Source: an uncultured Bacilli bacterium
Lineage (GTDB): Bacteria; Bacillota_I; Bacilli_A; RF39; UBA660
Direction: 5' to 3'
DNA length: 64,000 nucleotides
Assembly: GCA_934085825.1 (NCBI GenBank)
Contig: CAKOHR010000006.1
Location: 44,192 to 108,191, forward strand
This document shows, one piece after another, positions 8,402-16,684 of the stretch (its first letter is position 1; every line of letters starts with the position of its first letter). The translations under genes and the position numbers were made by a program. The notes under the pieces were generated by a model. That model was not told where the DNA came from and ran no database searches. It saw only the letters and a list, made by a program, of their open reading frames with translations.

Positions 8402-8776
8402 ATGGCAAGAATTAAAAATATTGAATTACCAAATGAAAAACATACTTGTATTGGACTTACAGCAATTTATGGTATTGGTAGAAATTTAGCAAAAACAATA
8501 TGTGCAGATGCAAATGTTGAACCAACTAAAAAAATTAAAGATTTAACTGAAGAAGAAATTGCTAAACTTCGTCGTGAAATCGATAAATACACAGTTGAAG
8601 GTGACCTTAGACGTGACGTTCAAATGAGTATAAAGAACAAAATGGAAATAAATTGTTATGAAGGTATTAGACACAAAAAAGGATTACCTGTAAGAGGACA
8701 AAGAACTAGTAGAAATGCTAAAACTCGTAAAGGTAGAGGAAAAGTTGTAGCTAATAAGAAAAAGGTCGGAAAGTAG
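8402..8776 (+). CDS. rpsM: 30S ribosomal protein S13
   Basis: 124 aa starting MARIKNIELPNEKHTCIGLT, with the helix-two-turn-helix motif LTAIYGIGRNLAKTI and the basic C-terminus GLPVRGQRTSRNAKTRKGRGK. S13 lies in the 30S head and contacts the P-site tRNA. AAGGAGG lies 8 nt upstream. Confidence 0.98.
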   Translation: MARIKNIELPNEKHTCIGLTAIYGIGRNLAKTICADANVEPTKKIKDLTEEEIAKLRREIDKYTVEGDLRRDVQMSIKNKMEINCYEGIRHKKGLPVRGQRTSRNAKTRKGRGKVVANKKKVGK

Positions 8777-8787
8777 GGTGTTAATAT

Positions 8788-9171
8788 ATGGCATATAATA
8801 GAAGAAAAAGAAAAGTAAAGAAGAATATTCCTGAAGCTGTTGCTCACATTCATTCAACTTATAATAATACTATTGTTACTATAAGTGATAAAGAAGGTAA
8901 CGCTATTAGTTGGTCATCAGCTGGTAGAATTGGTTATAAAGGAAGTAAAAAGAAAACTCCATTTGCTGCTGGACTTACTAGTGAAGCTGCTGCAGCTGCT
9001 GCTGTTGAAGCTGGAGTTAAAAAAGTTGATGTATTTGTTAAAGGTCTTGGACCTGGAAGAGAAAATGCAATTAGATCACTTCAAACTGCAGGACTTGAAA
9101 TTACAAGTATAACTGATGAAACACCAATTCCTCATAATGGATGTCGTCCACCAAAAAGACCAAGAAACTAA
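8788..9171 (+). CDS. rpsK: 30S ribosomal protein S11
   Basis: 127 aa with IPEAVAHIHSTYNNTIVTI, SSAGRIGYKGSKKKTPFAA and the family terminus IPHNGCRPPKRPRN. S11 is on the 30S platform and interacts with the Shine-Dalgarno helix. Only a weak ribosome site precedes the start, and the gap from rpsM is 11 nt. Confidence 0.98.
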   Translation: MAYNRRKRKVKKNIPEAVAHIHSTYNNTIVTISDKEGNAISWSSAGRIGYKGSKKKTPFAAGLTSEAAAAAAVEAGVKKVDVFVKGLGPGRENAIRSLQTAGLEITSITDETPIPHNGCRPPKRPRN

Positions 9172-9192
9172 TAAGGGAAAGGAACGTGTACT

Positions 9193-10137
9193 ATGATAAA
9201 ATTTGAAAAACCAGACTATAAAATTACTGAATATCAAGAAAGCAATCATTATGCTAAGTTTGAAATTGAACCATTAGAAAGAGGTTTTGGTACTACAATA
9301 GGAAATGCTATGAGAAGAGTACTTCTATCAAGTTTACCTGGTAGTGCTGTTACTTCTATTAAAATTGATGGTGTAATGCATGAATTTCAAAAAATTGAAG
9401 GTGTTGTTGAAGATGTTACAACTATAGTATTAAATATTAAAAAATTAGTTGTAAAAAATCATTCAACTGGAGAAAAAGTTATAAGAATTACGAAATCAGA
9501 AGAAGGACCAGTACTTGCTGGAGATATTGAAAATGATGCTGATATTGAAGTTATGAATCCTGATCTAGTTATTTGTAATTTAGTAGCTGGAGGGAAAATT
9601 AATATTGAAATGACTGTTAATAATGGTCGTGGATTTACACCAGCTGCTGTTAATAAGGCTAATATGGACCAAAACGTTGCAGGTGTTATTGCAATAGATT
9701 CAAATTACTCACCAATCGAAGTTGTTAAATATGAAGTATTAGATACTCGTGTTGGTCAAGATGAAACTTATGATAAATTAGTTATGGAAATTACTACTGA
9801 TGCATCTATGACTCCAGAAGAAGCTATGGCACTTGGTGCTAAGATATTAATTGAACACTTTACAATAATCTCTGATTTAAATTCAATTAGTAATATTGCT
9901 AATATAATGCAAGAAAAGAAAATTGATACAATGACTAAGACACTTGAAACACCAATTGAAGAAGTTGAATTCTCAGTAAGAGCTTATAATTGTTTAAAGA
10001 GAGCTGGTATTCATACCGTTCAAGATTTAGTTAACAAAAAAGAAGTAGAAGTTACTAAGATCAGAAACTTAGGAAAGAAATCATTAAAGGAAGTTCTTGA
10101 TAAAGTTGAAGAATTAGGACTTACATTTAAGGAGTAG
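9193..10137 (+). CDS. rpoA: RNA polymerase subunit alpha
   Basis: 314 aa. The N-terminal domain (about 1-235) carries EPLERGFGTTIGNAMRRVLL and the assembly motifs; the C-terminal domain (about 245-314) holds VEFSVRAYNCLKRAGIHT and IRNLGKKSLKEV, which bind UP-element DNA and activators. The linker is IMQEKKIDTMTKTLETPIEE. It sits between rpsK and rplQ as in nearly all Firmicutes. Confidence 0.99.
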   Translation: MIKFEKPDYKITEYQESNHYAKFEIEPLERGFGTTIGNAMRRVLLSSLPGSAVTSIKIDGVMHEFQKIEGVVEDVTTIVLNIKKLVVKNHSTGEKVIRITKSEEGPVLAGDIENDADIEVMNPDLVICNLVAGGKINIEMTVNNGRGFTPAAVNKANMDQNVAGVIAIDSNYSPIEVVKYEVLDTRVGQDETYDKLVMEITTDASMTPEEAMALGAKILIEHFTIISDLNSISNIANIMQEKKIDTMTKTLETPIEEVEFSVRAYNCLKRAGIHTVQDLVNKKEVEVTKIRNLGKKSLKEVLDKVEELGLTFKE

Positions 10138-10140
10138 AAT

Positions 10141-10482
10141 ATGAAATATAGAAAATTAGGAAGAGAAACTAGAATTAGAAGAAGTATTTTAGCTGGACTT
10201 ACTAAAGATGTAATCATGAATGGTTATGTTGTAACTACTGAAGCTAGAGCTAAAGAAGTAAGAAAATTTGTTGATAAAATGATTACTTATGGAAAAGATG
10301 GTTCACTTGTTGCTCGTAGAAAAGCACTTGCTTTCTTACATAATGATAATGAAGTTGTATCTAAAGTATTTAATGAACTAGCTAAAACTTATGAAACTAG
10401 AAATGGTGGATATACTAGAATTATTAAACTTAAAGAACGTCGTGGAGACGATGCTTTAGAAGTAAAACTAGAATTAGTTTAA
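10141..10482 (+). CDS. rplQ: 50S ribosomal protein L17
   Basis: 113 aa. It starts MKYRKLGRETRIRRSILAGL, followed by TTEARAKEVRKFVDKMITYGK and the C-terminal motif RRGDDALEVKLELV. It is the last gene of the operon and is followed by a terminator hairpin. In Bacillus ecfA genes come next; here they are not present. Confidence 0.98.
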   Translation: MKYRKLGRETRIRRSILAGLTKDVIMNGYVVTTEARAKEVRKFVDKMITYGKDGSLVARRKALAFLHNDNEVVSKVFNELAKTYETRNGGYTRIIKLKERRGDDALEVKLELV

Positions 10483-10491
10483 TTAGAGGAA

Positions 10492-10522
10492 AACAATTAA
10501 CTTAATGGTTAGTTGTTTTTTT
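10492..10522 (+). terminator. Terminator of the ribosomal-protein operon
   Basis: AACAATTAAC and GGTTAGTTGTT pair around a 5-nt loop and run into a T tract. It lies 10 nt after the rplQ stop. Confidence 0.8.
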
Positions 10523-10575
10523 GTTAAAGTATAAATGATTAAAAATTTAAATGTGATCGGATAAAACTCTAAAAT

Positions 10576-10714
10576 ATGACTGAAAGAGTCAATAAAGAAT
10601 GAAGGCAGCATAGAACCAAAAGTACTTTGTGTTATTTGCGGTTTATCAAATGCTATCTATAAACGTCCTGATGGTGTTATTGTTGTTGTGCCAATAACTG
10701 CACTTAAAAATTAA
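10576..10714 (+). pseudogene. Small frameshifted ORF between rplQ and a zinc-site protein
   Basis: The 326-nt gap after rplQ holds one coding remnant. An ATG at 10576 gives MTERVNKE and then TGA. The adjacent frame continues without a stop to 10714 and reads EPKVLCVICGLSNAIYKRP and then VVVPITALKN. Removing one base near 10600 would give a single ORF of about 44 codons. The CxxC pair and the orderly codon pattern suggest a real small protein broken by one base. I do not recognise the family with confidence. A sequencing error or a genuine start at a non-ATG codon in the second frame are alternatives. Confidence 0.4.
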
Positions 10715-10724
10715 ATATAACGAT

Positions 10725-10755
10725 AGTTTTGCGGTTGCAGTCGCAAAACTTTTTA
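10725..10755 (+). terminator. Strong terminator hairpin
   Basis: AGTTTTGCG (10725-10733) pairs perfectly with CGCAAAACT (10742-10750) across an 8-nt loop, followed by TTTTT. It ends the remnant ORF and isolates the next gene. Confidence 0.85.
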
Positions 10756-10807
10756 AAAATAAGTATATTAAATTTTGTTTCATCCATAATATAAGTGGAG
10801 GAAAAAT

Positions 10808-10993
10808 ATGAAAGATAAAGAATGTAATTGTTGTAGCGATGCTAAGTTTGGTGTAGCATATATTGATCCGGAGTCTGGTTTACTTTGTAGTAAAATAGAT
10901 ACTGGTATGGAGCTTCCAAAAGGAAAAAAGGTTCTTGCACCTAGAATTTGTACTAAGTGTGGAAATACGGAGTGGAAGACAATTGATAACTAG
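10808..10993 (+). CDS. Small cysteine-rich protein, unknown function
   Basis: 61 aa. It begins MKDKECNCCSDAKFGVAYID and carries a second cysteine cluster RICTKCGNTEW near the end. The spacing CxCC ... CxxC suggests a zinc-ribbon-like fold. GTGGAGG precedes the start, and a terminator follows directly, so it forms its own unit. I do not recognise the family and assign no function. Confidence 0.75.
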   Translation: MKDKECNCCSDAKFGVAYIDPESGLLCSKIDTGMELPKGKKVLAPRICTKCGNTEWKTIDN

Positions 10994-10994
10994 A

Positions 10995-11022
10995 AAGTAA
11001 GCTGTAAAAAGCTTGCTTTTTT
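10995..11022 (+). terminator. Terminator after the cysteine-rich small gene
   Basis: AAGTAAGCT and AGCTTGCTT form a 9-bp stem (one G-T pair) followed by TTTTTT. It starts immediately after the stop codon. Confidence 0.8.
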
Positions 11023-11044
11023 GTGCAAAAGTATACAATTTTGC

Positions 11045-11073
11045 TTGTAATCCGAATATATATTTGTTATAAT
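11045..11073 (+). promoter_or_regulatory. Housekeeping promoter of rpsF-ssb-rpsR
   Basis: TTGTAA (11045-11050) and TATAAT (11068-11073) are 17 nt apart, and a TG one base before the -10 makes an extended -10. It sits just upstream of the S6:S18 leader. Confidence 0.75.
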
Positions 11074-11089
11074 ATTTGCGAGTAAAGAA

Positions 11090-11135
11090 ATTACTCCTTG
11101 CTTCTAAGGAAGCCGAAAAGACCGTAAGGAGGTGG
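11090..11135 (+). ncRNA. S6:S18 ribosomal leader of rpsF
   Basis: CTCC near 11094 pairs with GGAG at the rpsF ribosome site. Between them are a local stem (GCTTCTAAGGAAGC) and the conserved unpaired CCG followed by GACCGTAAGGAG. This matches the known leader that binds the S6:S18 complex and represses the rpsF operon. The ribosome site is sequestered in the closing stem, which supports feedback control of translation. Confidence 0.8.
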
Positions 11136-11141
11136 ATGTTG

Positions 11142-11432
11142 ATGACTAAGTATGAAATTATGTTTATTGTTAAGTCTACATTAGACGAAGAAACTATTAA
11201 AAAGACTAGTGAAGATTTACAAAAATTAATAAACAATAAACCATCTAAGGTTATCGAATTCAAAGAAATGGGTAGAAAGAAATTAGCTTATCCAATAAAA
11301 AAAGAAGTTAGTGGATACTACTATGTTATGACTGTTGAAGTAACACATGAAACCCTTCAAGAATTTGATAGAAAAGTTTCTATTAATGAAAATGTTTTAA
11401 GACATTTAATTATCAAAATTGAAGGAGAATAG
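11142..11432 (+). CDS. rpsF: 30S ribosomal protein S6
   Basis: 96 aa starting MTKYEIMFIVKSTLDEETIK. The ATG at 11142 is 9 nt after GGAGG, while an in-frame ATG at 11136 would be only 3 nt away, so 11142 is chosen. Family motifs include EFKEMGRKKLAYPIKKEVSG. S6 pairs with S18 on the 30S platform. It is the first gene of an rpsF-ssb-rpsR operon under the S6:S18 leader. Confidence 0.96.
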   Translation: MTKYEIMFIVKSTLDEETIKKTSEDLQKLINNKPSKVIEFKEMGRKKLAYPIKKEVSGYYYVMTVEVTHETLQEFDRKVSINENVLRHLIIKIEGE

Positions 11433-11434
11433 TA

Positions 11435-11932
11435 ATGAACAAAGTAATATTAACTGGGAGATTAACAAGAGATCCCGAATCAAGAATGACTCAAAGTAAT
11501 ATGGAAATATCAAGATTTTCACTAGCTTGTCAAAGTGACTTTGTTAGCCGTGATGGTGAAAGAGAAACTGAATTTATTAATTGTGTAGCTTTTAATAGAA
11601 GTGCTCAAACTATTAATAGATATTGCCGTAAAGGACAAATGATTTTAGTTCAAGGTAGGATTAGAAATAGTAGTTATGATGCACAAGATGGTACTAAGAG
11701 ATATACAACAGATGTTGTAGTAGATAATTTTGAATTCTTAGGAAGTAGAAATGATGGTGCAAGTGCTCCAGCAGGTGCAGGATATAATGCTCCAGCTAGT
11801 AATAATAGTGTAGCATATAGTCCTGGGGCTCCAGCTACACCTAGTGCTGTTGAAACAACTGATATTAGTGAAGATCCTTATAAAGACTTTGGAGATGAAT
11901 TTACTTTAAGTAGTGATGATTTACCATTTTAA
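11435..11932 (+). CDS. ssb: Single-stranded DNA-binding protein
   Basis: 165 aa. An OB-fold occupies about residues 1-105 (MNKVILTGRLTRDPESR, INCVAFNRSAQTI, KGQMILVQGRI). A flexible Ala/Pro/Asn-rich linker follows, then the acidic tip SSDDLPF that recruits replication and repair partners. It starts 2 nt after rpsF, the standard position in Firmicutes. Confidence 0.97.
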   Translation: MNKVILTGRLTRDPESRMTQSNMEISRFSLACQSDFVSRDGERETEFINCVAFNRSAQTINRYCRKGQMILVQGRIRNSSYDAQDGTKRYTTDVVVDNFEFLGSRNDGASAPAGAGYNAPASNNSVAYSPGAPATPSAVETTDISEDPYKDFGDEFTLSSDDLPF

Positions 11933-11951
11933 TTAAAGGAGGATAAGGAAA

Positions 11952-12167
11952 GTGGCAGAATTTTATCGTAAGAAAAAGAAAATATGTCAAATGTGTGCTG
12001 GAAAAAGCGTAGATTATAAAGATGTTATGATTATCAATAAATATATTAATGATAAAGGCAAGATTTTACCAAGAAGAATGACTGGTGCTTGTGCTAAACA
12101 TCAAAGACATATTGCTGAACAAGTTAAATATGCAAGATTTATGGCTTTAATACCATTTGTTAAATAA
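11952..12167 (+). CDS. rpsR: 30S ribosomal protein S18, zinc type, GTG start
   Basis: 71 aa read from GTG at 11952, about 9 nt after AGGAGGATAAGG. The product begins MAEFYRKKKKICQMCAGK and ends YARFMALIPFVK. The CxxC pair and the later CAKHQR supply the ligands of the zinc-binding C+ form. It is the last gene of the rpsF operon, with a terminator right after. Confidence 0.96.
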   Translation: MAEFYRKKKKICQMCAGKSVDYKDVMIINKYINDKGKILPRRMTGACAKHQRHIAEQVKYARFMALIPFVK

Positions 12168-12170
12168 TTT

Positions 12171-12195
12171 AACTCACCTTTGGGTGAGTTTTTCT
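12171..12195 (+). terminator. Terminator of rpsF-ssb-rpsR
   Basis: AACTCACC and GGGTGAGTT pair around a TTT loop and lead into TTTTT. It lies 3 nt after the rpsR stop. Confidence 0.85.
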
Positions 12196-12240
12196 ATACT
12201 TAAAATACTTATTGTGATAAAATGTTTATAGGTGAATCGT

Positions 12241-13431
12241 ATGCAAAAAGATAAAAGATTAGTAGTAATATTTTTGGCAATAATATTTGGTATATTTTTA
12301 TGTATACCATGTAATTTTATAGTTGTTAAAATGGGAATAATGAGTATGAATATGGATAATTTCGTTGAATATAAAGAAAAAGATGAAAAAAATGTAGTTG
12401 ATAAGTTAAATAATATTATTGGTAAAATAGAAAAAACACTTGAAAATAGAGTTACTAATTATTTTCCTTTGTATAGTAATTTAAATACATTGTATCAAAG
12501 AGTAAATTTTGCAAGTAATAAGCTATTGTTTAAGGATGTACCTGTAAAAACAAATAGTGATGGTGAATATATATTTTATGATAAAGTAAATGAATTTTAT
12601 TATTTAACAAATAAGTATAGTGATGAAGAGTTAGATGCAAGATTAGAAAAACAAGTTAAGTTTTTTAATGAGTTGAGTAGTAAAGGAATAAATGTGAATG
12701 TCTATATACCTACGAGATATGAATTTACTAAACTAAAAGAAAATAATTTAAGTGAGTATGTTGATGAATTTCTAAATAAACTTGATAGTAGTATAAATGC
12801 TAGAGTTATGAATGTTACAAGTATAAATGAATACAAGAAATATTTTTATAAAACTGATCATCATTGGACAATTTATGGGGCTTTAGATGGTTATGAAAAT
12901 ATTTGTGATATGTTAGGTATTCAAAAATTAAATGATTTAAATGCCCTGGAACATAAAGAAAGAATGTATTATGGTTCCCTTGCTAAAACTGCTTTGGTTG
13001 ATAACATAAATGATTATATTAGTGATGTAGATATAAAACTAGATTATGATGTATATGTAAATGGTAAAGAAGCTGATAAATTATTTAAACCTAGAGAAAT
13101 AAGACTTGATAGAGATTATAAATATTATGATTATTATGTTCAATATTTTAATGGACAATATGGAAATGTAGTTTATGATTATCATGATGATAATAAAGAA
13201 AACTTGCTTATTGTTGGTGACTCTTATTCTTGGCAAATTGATTATTTAATAGCTAGTTCTTTTAATAAAACACATGTTATTAACTTAAGATATGATGAAT
13301 ATAAAAATAAAGAGTTTAATTTAAGTAAGTATGTTAGCGATAATAATATTTCTAAAGTATTGTTTTTATATGATGGTGGTTCAAGTATATTTGATCAATA
13401 TAATTATGATTTTGAAGGGAGAGTAAAATAA
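12241..13431 (+). CDS. DHHW-family membrane-anchored SGNH-like protein
   Basis: 396 aa from ATG 12241 (AGGTGA lies 5 nt upstream; a GTG at 12232 is in frame but is part of that site). One N-terminal membrane segment (VVIFLAIIFGIFLCIPCNFI) is followed by an extracytoplasmic domain. The motif YKTDHHWT near residue 210 defines the DHHW family, and LLIVGDSYSW near residue 325 resembles a GDS block of SGNH hydrolases. Related AlgX/DltD-like proteins work with an MBOAT acyltransferase in O-acylation of surface polymers. The MBOAT gene overlaps its stop by 1 nt, which supports that role. Confidence 0.82.
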   Translation: MQKDKRLVVIFLAIIFGIFLCIPCNFIVVKMGIMSMNMDNFVEYKEKDEKNVVDKLNNIIGKIEKTLENRVTNYFPLYSNLNTLYQRVNFASNKLLFKDVPVKTNSDGEYIFYDKVNEFYYLTNKYSDEELDARLEKQVKFFNELSSKGINVNVYIPTRYEFTKLKENNLSEYVDEFLNKLDSSINARVMNVTSINEYKKYFYKTDHHWTIYGALDGYENICDMLGIQKLNDLNALEHKERMYYGSLAKTALVDNINDYISDVDIKLDYDVYVNGKEADKLFKPREIRLDRDYKYYDYYVQYFNGQYGNVVYDYHDDNKENLLIVGDSYSWQIDYLIASSFNKTHVINLRYDEYKNKEFNLSKYVSDNNISKVLFLYDGGSSIFDQYNYDFEGRVK

Positions 13432-14807
13432 TGGTATTTTCTAGTTTAATTTTCTTATTTTGTTTTCTTCCAATATTTTTAATTTGTTATTTTGTATCTA
13501 AAAAAAGAAAGACAAGAAATATTGTCCTTCTTATATTTTCATTATTGTTTTATGGTTATGGAGAACCAATTTATGTTCTCTTAATGATACTATCTATTTT
13601 AGTTAATTATTATATGGCTATAGCAATGGATAAAAGTAATAGTAAAAAGAAATGGTTAATAACCAGTCTAATATTTAATCTGGGCTTGCTTTTTGTATTT
13701 AAATATACTAATTTCTTTTTGGATAATATAAATAATTTGTTTAATTTAAATATTAAATTTTTAAGTATAAGTTTACCTATAGGAATTAGTTTTTATACAT
13801 TTCAAATACTTACTTATGTTATTGATGTTTATAAGGGAAAAGTCGATGTTCAAAAAAGTATTATTAATTTAGGATGCTATATTAGTGCTTTTCCTCAGCT
13901 TATTGCGGGACCTATTGTTAGATATGAAACTGTTAACAGAGAGCTTGATGAAAGATGTGAAAATGTAGAAAATTTTGCAACTGGAATAAGAAGATTTGTT
14001 ATTGGATTATTTAAAAAGGTTGTAATTGCTAATGAAATGGCTTATGTTGCTGATACTTTATTTGCATCTAATATTGCAGAGTTAGGTGTTTTGGGTATGA
14101 TCGTTGGTGGAATAGCATTTACTTTCCAAATATATTTTGACTTTAGTGGTTATAGTGATATGGCAATTGGACTTGGTAAAATGCTTGGATTTAATTATTT
14201 AGAAAACTTTAATTATCCATATATTGCTCGCAGTATAACTGATTTTTGGAGAAGATGGCATATTTCATTATCTACATTCTTTAGAGATTATGTTTATATT
14301 CCTTTAGGTGGTAATAGATGTAAAAGGATGCGCCATATATTTAATTTATTTGTGGTGTGGGCTTTGACTGGACTTTGGCATGGTGCTAGTTGGAACTTTG
14401 TTTTCTGGGGTCTTTTCTATTTTGTTTTACTAGTTATAGAAAAATTTGTATTTAAAAATATTGATAAACTACCTAAATTTTTGGGCCATATTTATACATT
14501 TAGCTTAGTTACTTTTGGTTTTATAATATTTTATTTTACTGATACAAGTACTTTGATGGAAGCAATTAAAACTTTATTTGGTGCCCATGGTTTTGGTAAC
14601 TTAAGTGTTTTTACCCACTTTCAAATAATAAAGGTAAGAACAATAATTATATTTGTTTTAGCTATATTTGCTTGCACACCAATATTTAAAAATATGCTAG
14701 ATAAAAAAAATAAAATGAGTGATGTAATTATAATGATAATGTTTTTACTTAGTATTATAAGTATTTTAGCATCAAGTTATAATCCATTTATATATTTTAG
14801 GTTTTAG
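13431..14807 (+). CDS. MBOAT family O-acyltransferase
   Basis: 458 aa polytopic protein of the AlgI/DltB type. Visible signatures are PQLIAGPIVRYE, DFSGYSDMAIGLGKMLGF, NFNYPYIARSITDFWRRWHI and TGLWHGASWNFVFWG, which carries the presumed catalytic His near residue 317. It probably moves an acetyl or other acyl group across the membrane to a cell-surface polymer together with the DHHW protein encoded upstream. The substrate cannot be told from the sequence. No DltA/DltC partners are next to it. Confidence 0.9.
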   Translation: MVFSSLIFLFCFLPIFLICYFVSKKRKTRNIVLLIFSLLFYGYGEPIYVLLMILSILVNYYMAIAMDKSNSKKKWLITSLIFNLGLLFVFKYTNFFLDNINNLFNLNIKFLSISLPIGISFYTFQILTYVIDVYKGKVDVQKSIINLGCYISAFPQLIAGPIVRYETVNRELDERCENVENFATGIRRFVIGLFKKVVIANEMAYVADTLFASNIAELGVLGMIVGGIAFTFQIYFDFSGYSDMAIGLGKMLGFNYLENFNYPYIARSITDFWRRWHISLSTFFRDYVYIPLGGNRCKRMRHIFNLFVVWALTGLWHGASWNFVFWGLFYFVLLVIEKFVFKNIDKLPKFLGHIYTFSLVTFGFIIFYFTDTSTLMEAIKTLFGAHGFGNLSVFTHFQIIKVRTIIIFVLAIFACTPIFKNMLDKKNKMSDVIIMIMFLLSIISILASSYNPFIYFRF

Positions 14808-14847
14808 TTTCAAAGTGCAAAATTTGCACTTTGAAATTGTTTTTTTT
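14808..14847 (+). terminator. Terminator after the MBOAT gene
   Basis: TTTCAAAGTGCAAA (14808-14821) and TTTGCACTTTGAAA (14823-14836) form a perfect 14-bp stem followed by a T tract. It directly follows the stop codon. Confidence 0.85.
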
Positions 14848-14865
14848 CTATAAAAATGATATAAT
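14837..14865 (+). promoter_or_regulatory. Promoter of the rplI-dnaB operon
   Basis: TTGTTT (14837-14842) and TATAAT (14860-14865) are 17 nt apart. The -35 overlaps the T tract of the preceding terminator. AAGGAGG of rplI follows 14 nt downstream. Confidence 0.65.
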
Positions 14866-14891
14866 ATTATTTACTTAAGGAGGTCTTTTAA

Positions 14892-15332
14892 ATGAAAGTA
14901 ATTTTATTGTGTGATGTAAAAGGAAAAGGTAAAAAAGATAGTATAATTAATGTAAGTGATGGTTATGCTAATAATTTTTTAATTAAGAATAATTTGGCTG
15001 TTCCTTATACAAAAAGAAGTAGTGAAATACTAAGTGAAGAATTAGATGAAAGACAAAAAAATGAAGATGCTTTAGTAGCTAGTTTAAATGAAATAAAGAA
15101 AAAATTAGATGGTAAAACTATAACTTTTAAAGTAAAAACTGGTGAAGCGGATAGGGTTTTTGGTACGATATCTAATAAACAAATATCTGAAAAATTAAAA
15201 GATATGGGATATAAAATAGATAAAAAATGTATAAAAAGTGATATTGCCATTAGTAGTTTAGGGGTTACAAAAGTAGTAATTGAACTTCATAAGAAAGTTA
15301 AGTTTGACTTAAATGTTGAATTAGTAAAATAG
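14892..15332 (+). CDS. rplI: 50S ribosomal protein L9
   Basis: 146 aa. The N-terminal motif MKVILLCDVKGKGKKDSI and VSDGYANNFLI are the L9 signature, followed by a long helix and the C-terminal domain (GEADRVFGTISNKQI). L9 projects from the L1 stalk base. It lies next to dnaB, as in Bacillus and relatives. Confidence 0.97.
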   Translation: MKVILLCDVKGKGKKDSIINVSDGYANNFLIKNNLAVPYTKRSSEILSEELDERQKNEDALVASLNEIKKKLDGKTITFKVKTGEADRVFGTISNKQISEKLKDMGYKIDKKCIKSDIAISSLGVTKVVIELHKKVKFDLNVELVK

Positions 15333-15340
15333 GAGGGGTT

Positions 15341-16684
15341 ATGGCAAGAAGTATGCCTCAGAATCAAGAAGCTGAGATGAGTGTCTTAGGTGTTGCTTTT
15401 TTAAATAATAATGAAGTAAGTAAGATTGTTGAAGAAGTAACAAGTGATATGTTTTTTGATGAGAGAAATAGATATATATTTAATGCGATTAAAAGCTTGC
15501 ATGAAAGCAAAACTCCGATTGATGTTACTACTCTTAGAAATGAATTAGATAAAGATAAAAAGTTTAATGCTGTTGGACTTGATTACATTACTGAAGTAAT
15601 TGATAGTGTAGTTACAAGTGCTAATTTAGATTTTTATATTAAAATTATTAAGGATTATGCAGTTAGAAGAAATTTAATTGAAACTGCTAATGATATTATT
15701 ACAACAACATATGATGAAGAAGATGTAAACAGATTACTAGATAGTGCTGAGAAAAATATATTGAATGTTGTTAGAGCAAGAAGTGTTGGAGATTTTGTGC
15801 CAATTAGTGAAATACTTAGAAGGGCACAAGCAAAACTTGAAGAGCTTGCTAAAAATAAGAGAAGTATTACTGGTATTGAAACCGGTTTTCCAGATTTTGA
15901 TAAAATAACTACCGGGTTTCAAGGCGGAGAAATGATAATTCTTGCTGCTAGACCTGGGATGGGAAAAACTGCACTGGCTTTAAATATGGCTGCTTATGCT
16001 GCAACGCATACTAAAAAAGCAGTTGCGATTTTTAACTTAGAAATGTCAGCAGAAATGCTTATTAATCGTATGATTTCTTCGATTGGACAAATTGATGCAT
16101 ATAAACTCCAAACTGGTAATATGCAAGAAAAGGATTGGAAAAGATATAATGAAGCGTTATCACAACTAGCAGATACAAATATATATATTGAAGATAATGC
16201 TGGTGTTACAGCACAAGAAATTAGAGCTAAATGTAGAAGACTTGCAAATAGTGAAGATGGTTTGGGTTTAGTTGTAATTGACTACCTTCAACTTGTAAGT
16301 AGTGGTTCAAGAAGAGTTGAGTCACGTCAAGTGGAAGTATCAGAAATATCCCGTTCCCTTAAAACTATGGCCTTAGAGCTTGGTGTACCTGTTATTGCAC
16401 TATCACAATTATCAAGAAGTGCGGAAAAAAGGGAAAGTAATCAACCAATGCTTGCGGATTTACGTGAATCTGGATCTTTGGAACAAGATGCCGATATGGT
16501 ACTTTTTATAAATCGTAAAGATTATTATGATAAAGCTAAAGATTTTAATCAAAAAATAGTGCCAGCAGAATTAATTATTGCTAAGCACAGAAAAGGAGGA
16601 CTTGGAACAGTTAACCTATTATTTGAACTTAATATGAGTAGTTTTAAAAGTCAATTAAAGGCAGCTGGAGATGAAAATGAATAA
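15341..16684 (+). CDS. dnaB: Replicative DNA helicase DnaB
   Basis: 447 aa, the normal length. The N-terminal helical domain begins PQNQEAEMSVLG. The RecA-like domain has Walker A ARPGMGKTALAL near residue 204, Walker B VVIDYLQLVSS, ALSQLSRSAEKR and DLRESGSLEQDADMV. The hexamer unwinds DNA at the fork (named DnaC in B. subtilis). There is no intein. The 3' end overlaps the next gene by 8 nt. Confidence 0.98.
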   Translation: MARSMPQNQEAEMSVLGVAFLNNNEVSKIVEEVTSDMFFDERNRYIFNAIKSLHESKTPIDVTTLRNELDKDKKFNAVGLDYITEVIDSVVTSANLDFYIKIIKDYAVRRNLIETANDIITTTYDEEDVNRLLDSAEKNILNVVRARSVGDFVPISEILRRAQAKLEELAKNKRSITGIETGFPDFDKITTGFQGGEMIILAARPGMGKTALALNMAAYAATHTKKAVAIFNLEMSAEMLINRMISSIGQIDAYKLQTGNMQEKDWKRYNEALSQLADTNIYIEDNAGVTAQEIRAKCRRLANSEDGLGLVVIDYLQLVSSGSRRVESRQVEVSEISRSLKTMALELGVPVIALSQLSRSAEKRESNQPMLADLRESGSLEQDADMVLFINRKDYYDKAKDFNQKIVPAELIIAKHRKGGLGTVNLLFELNMSSFKSQLKAAGDENE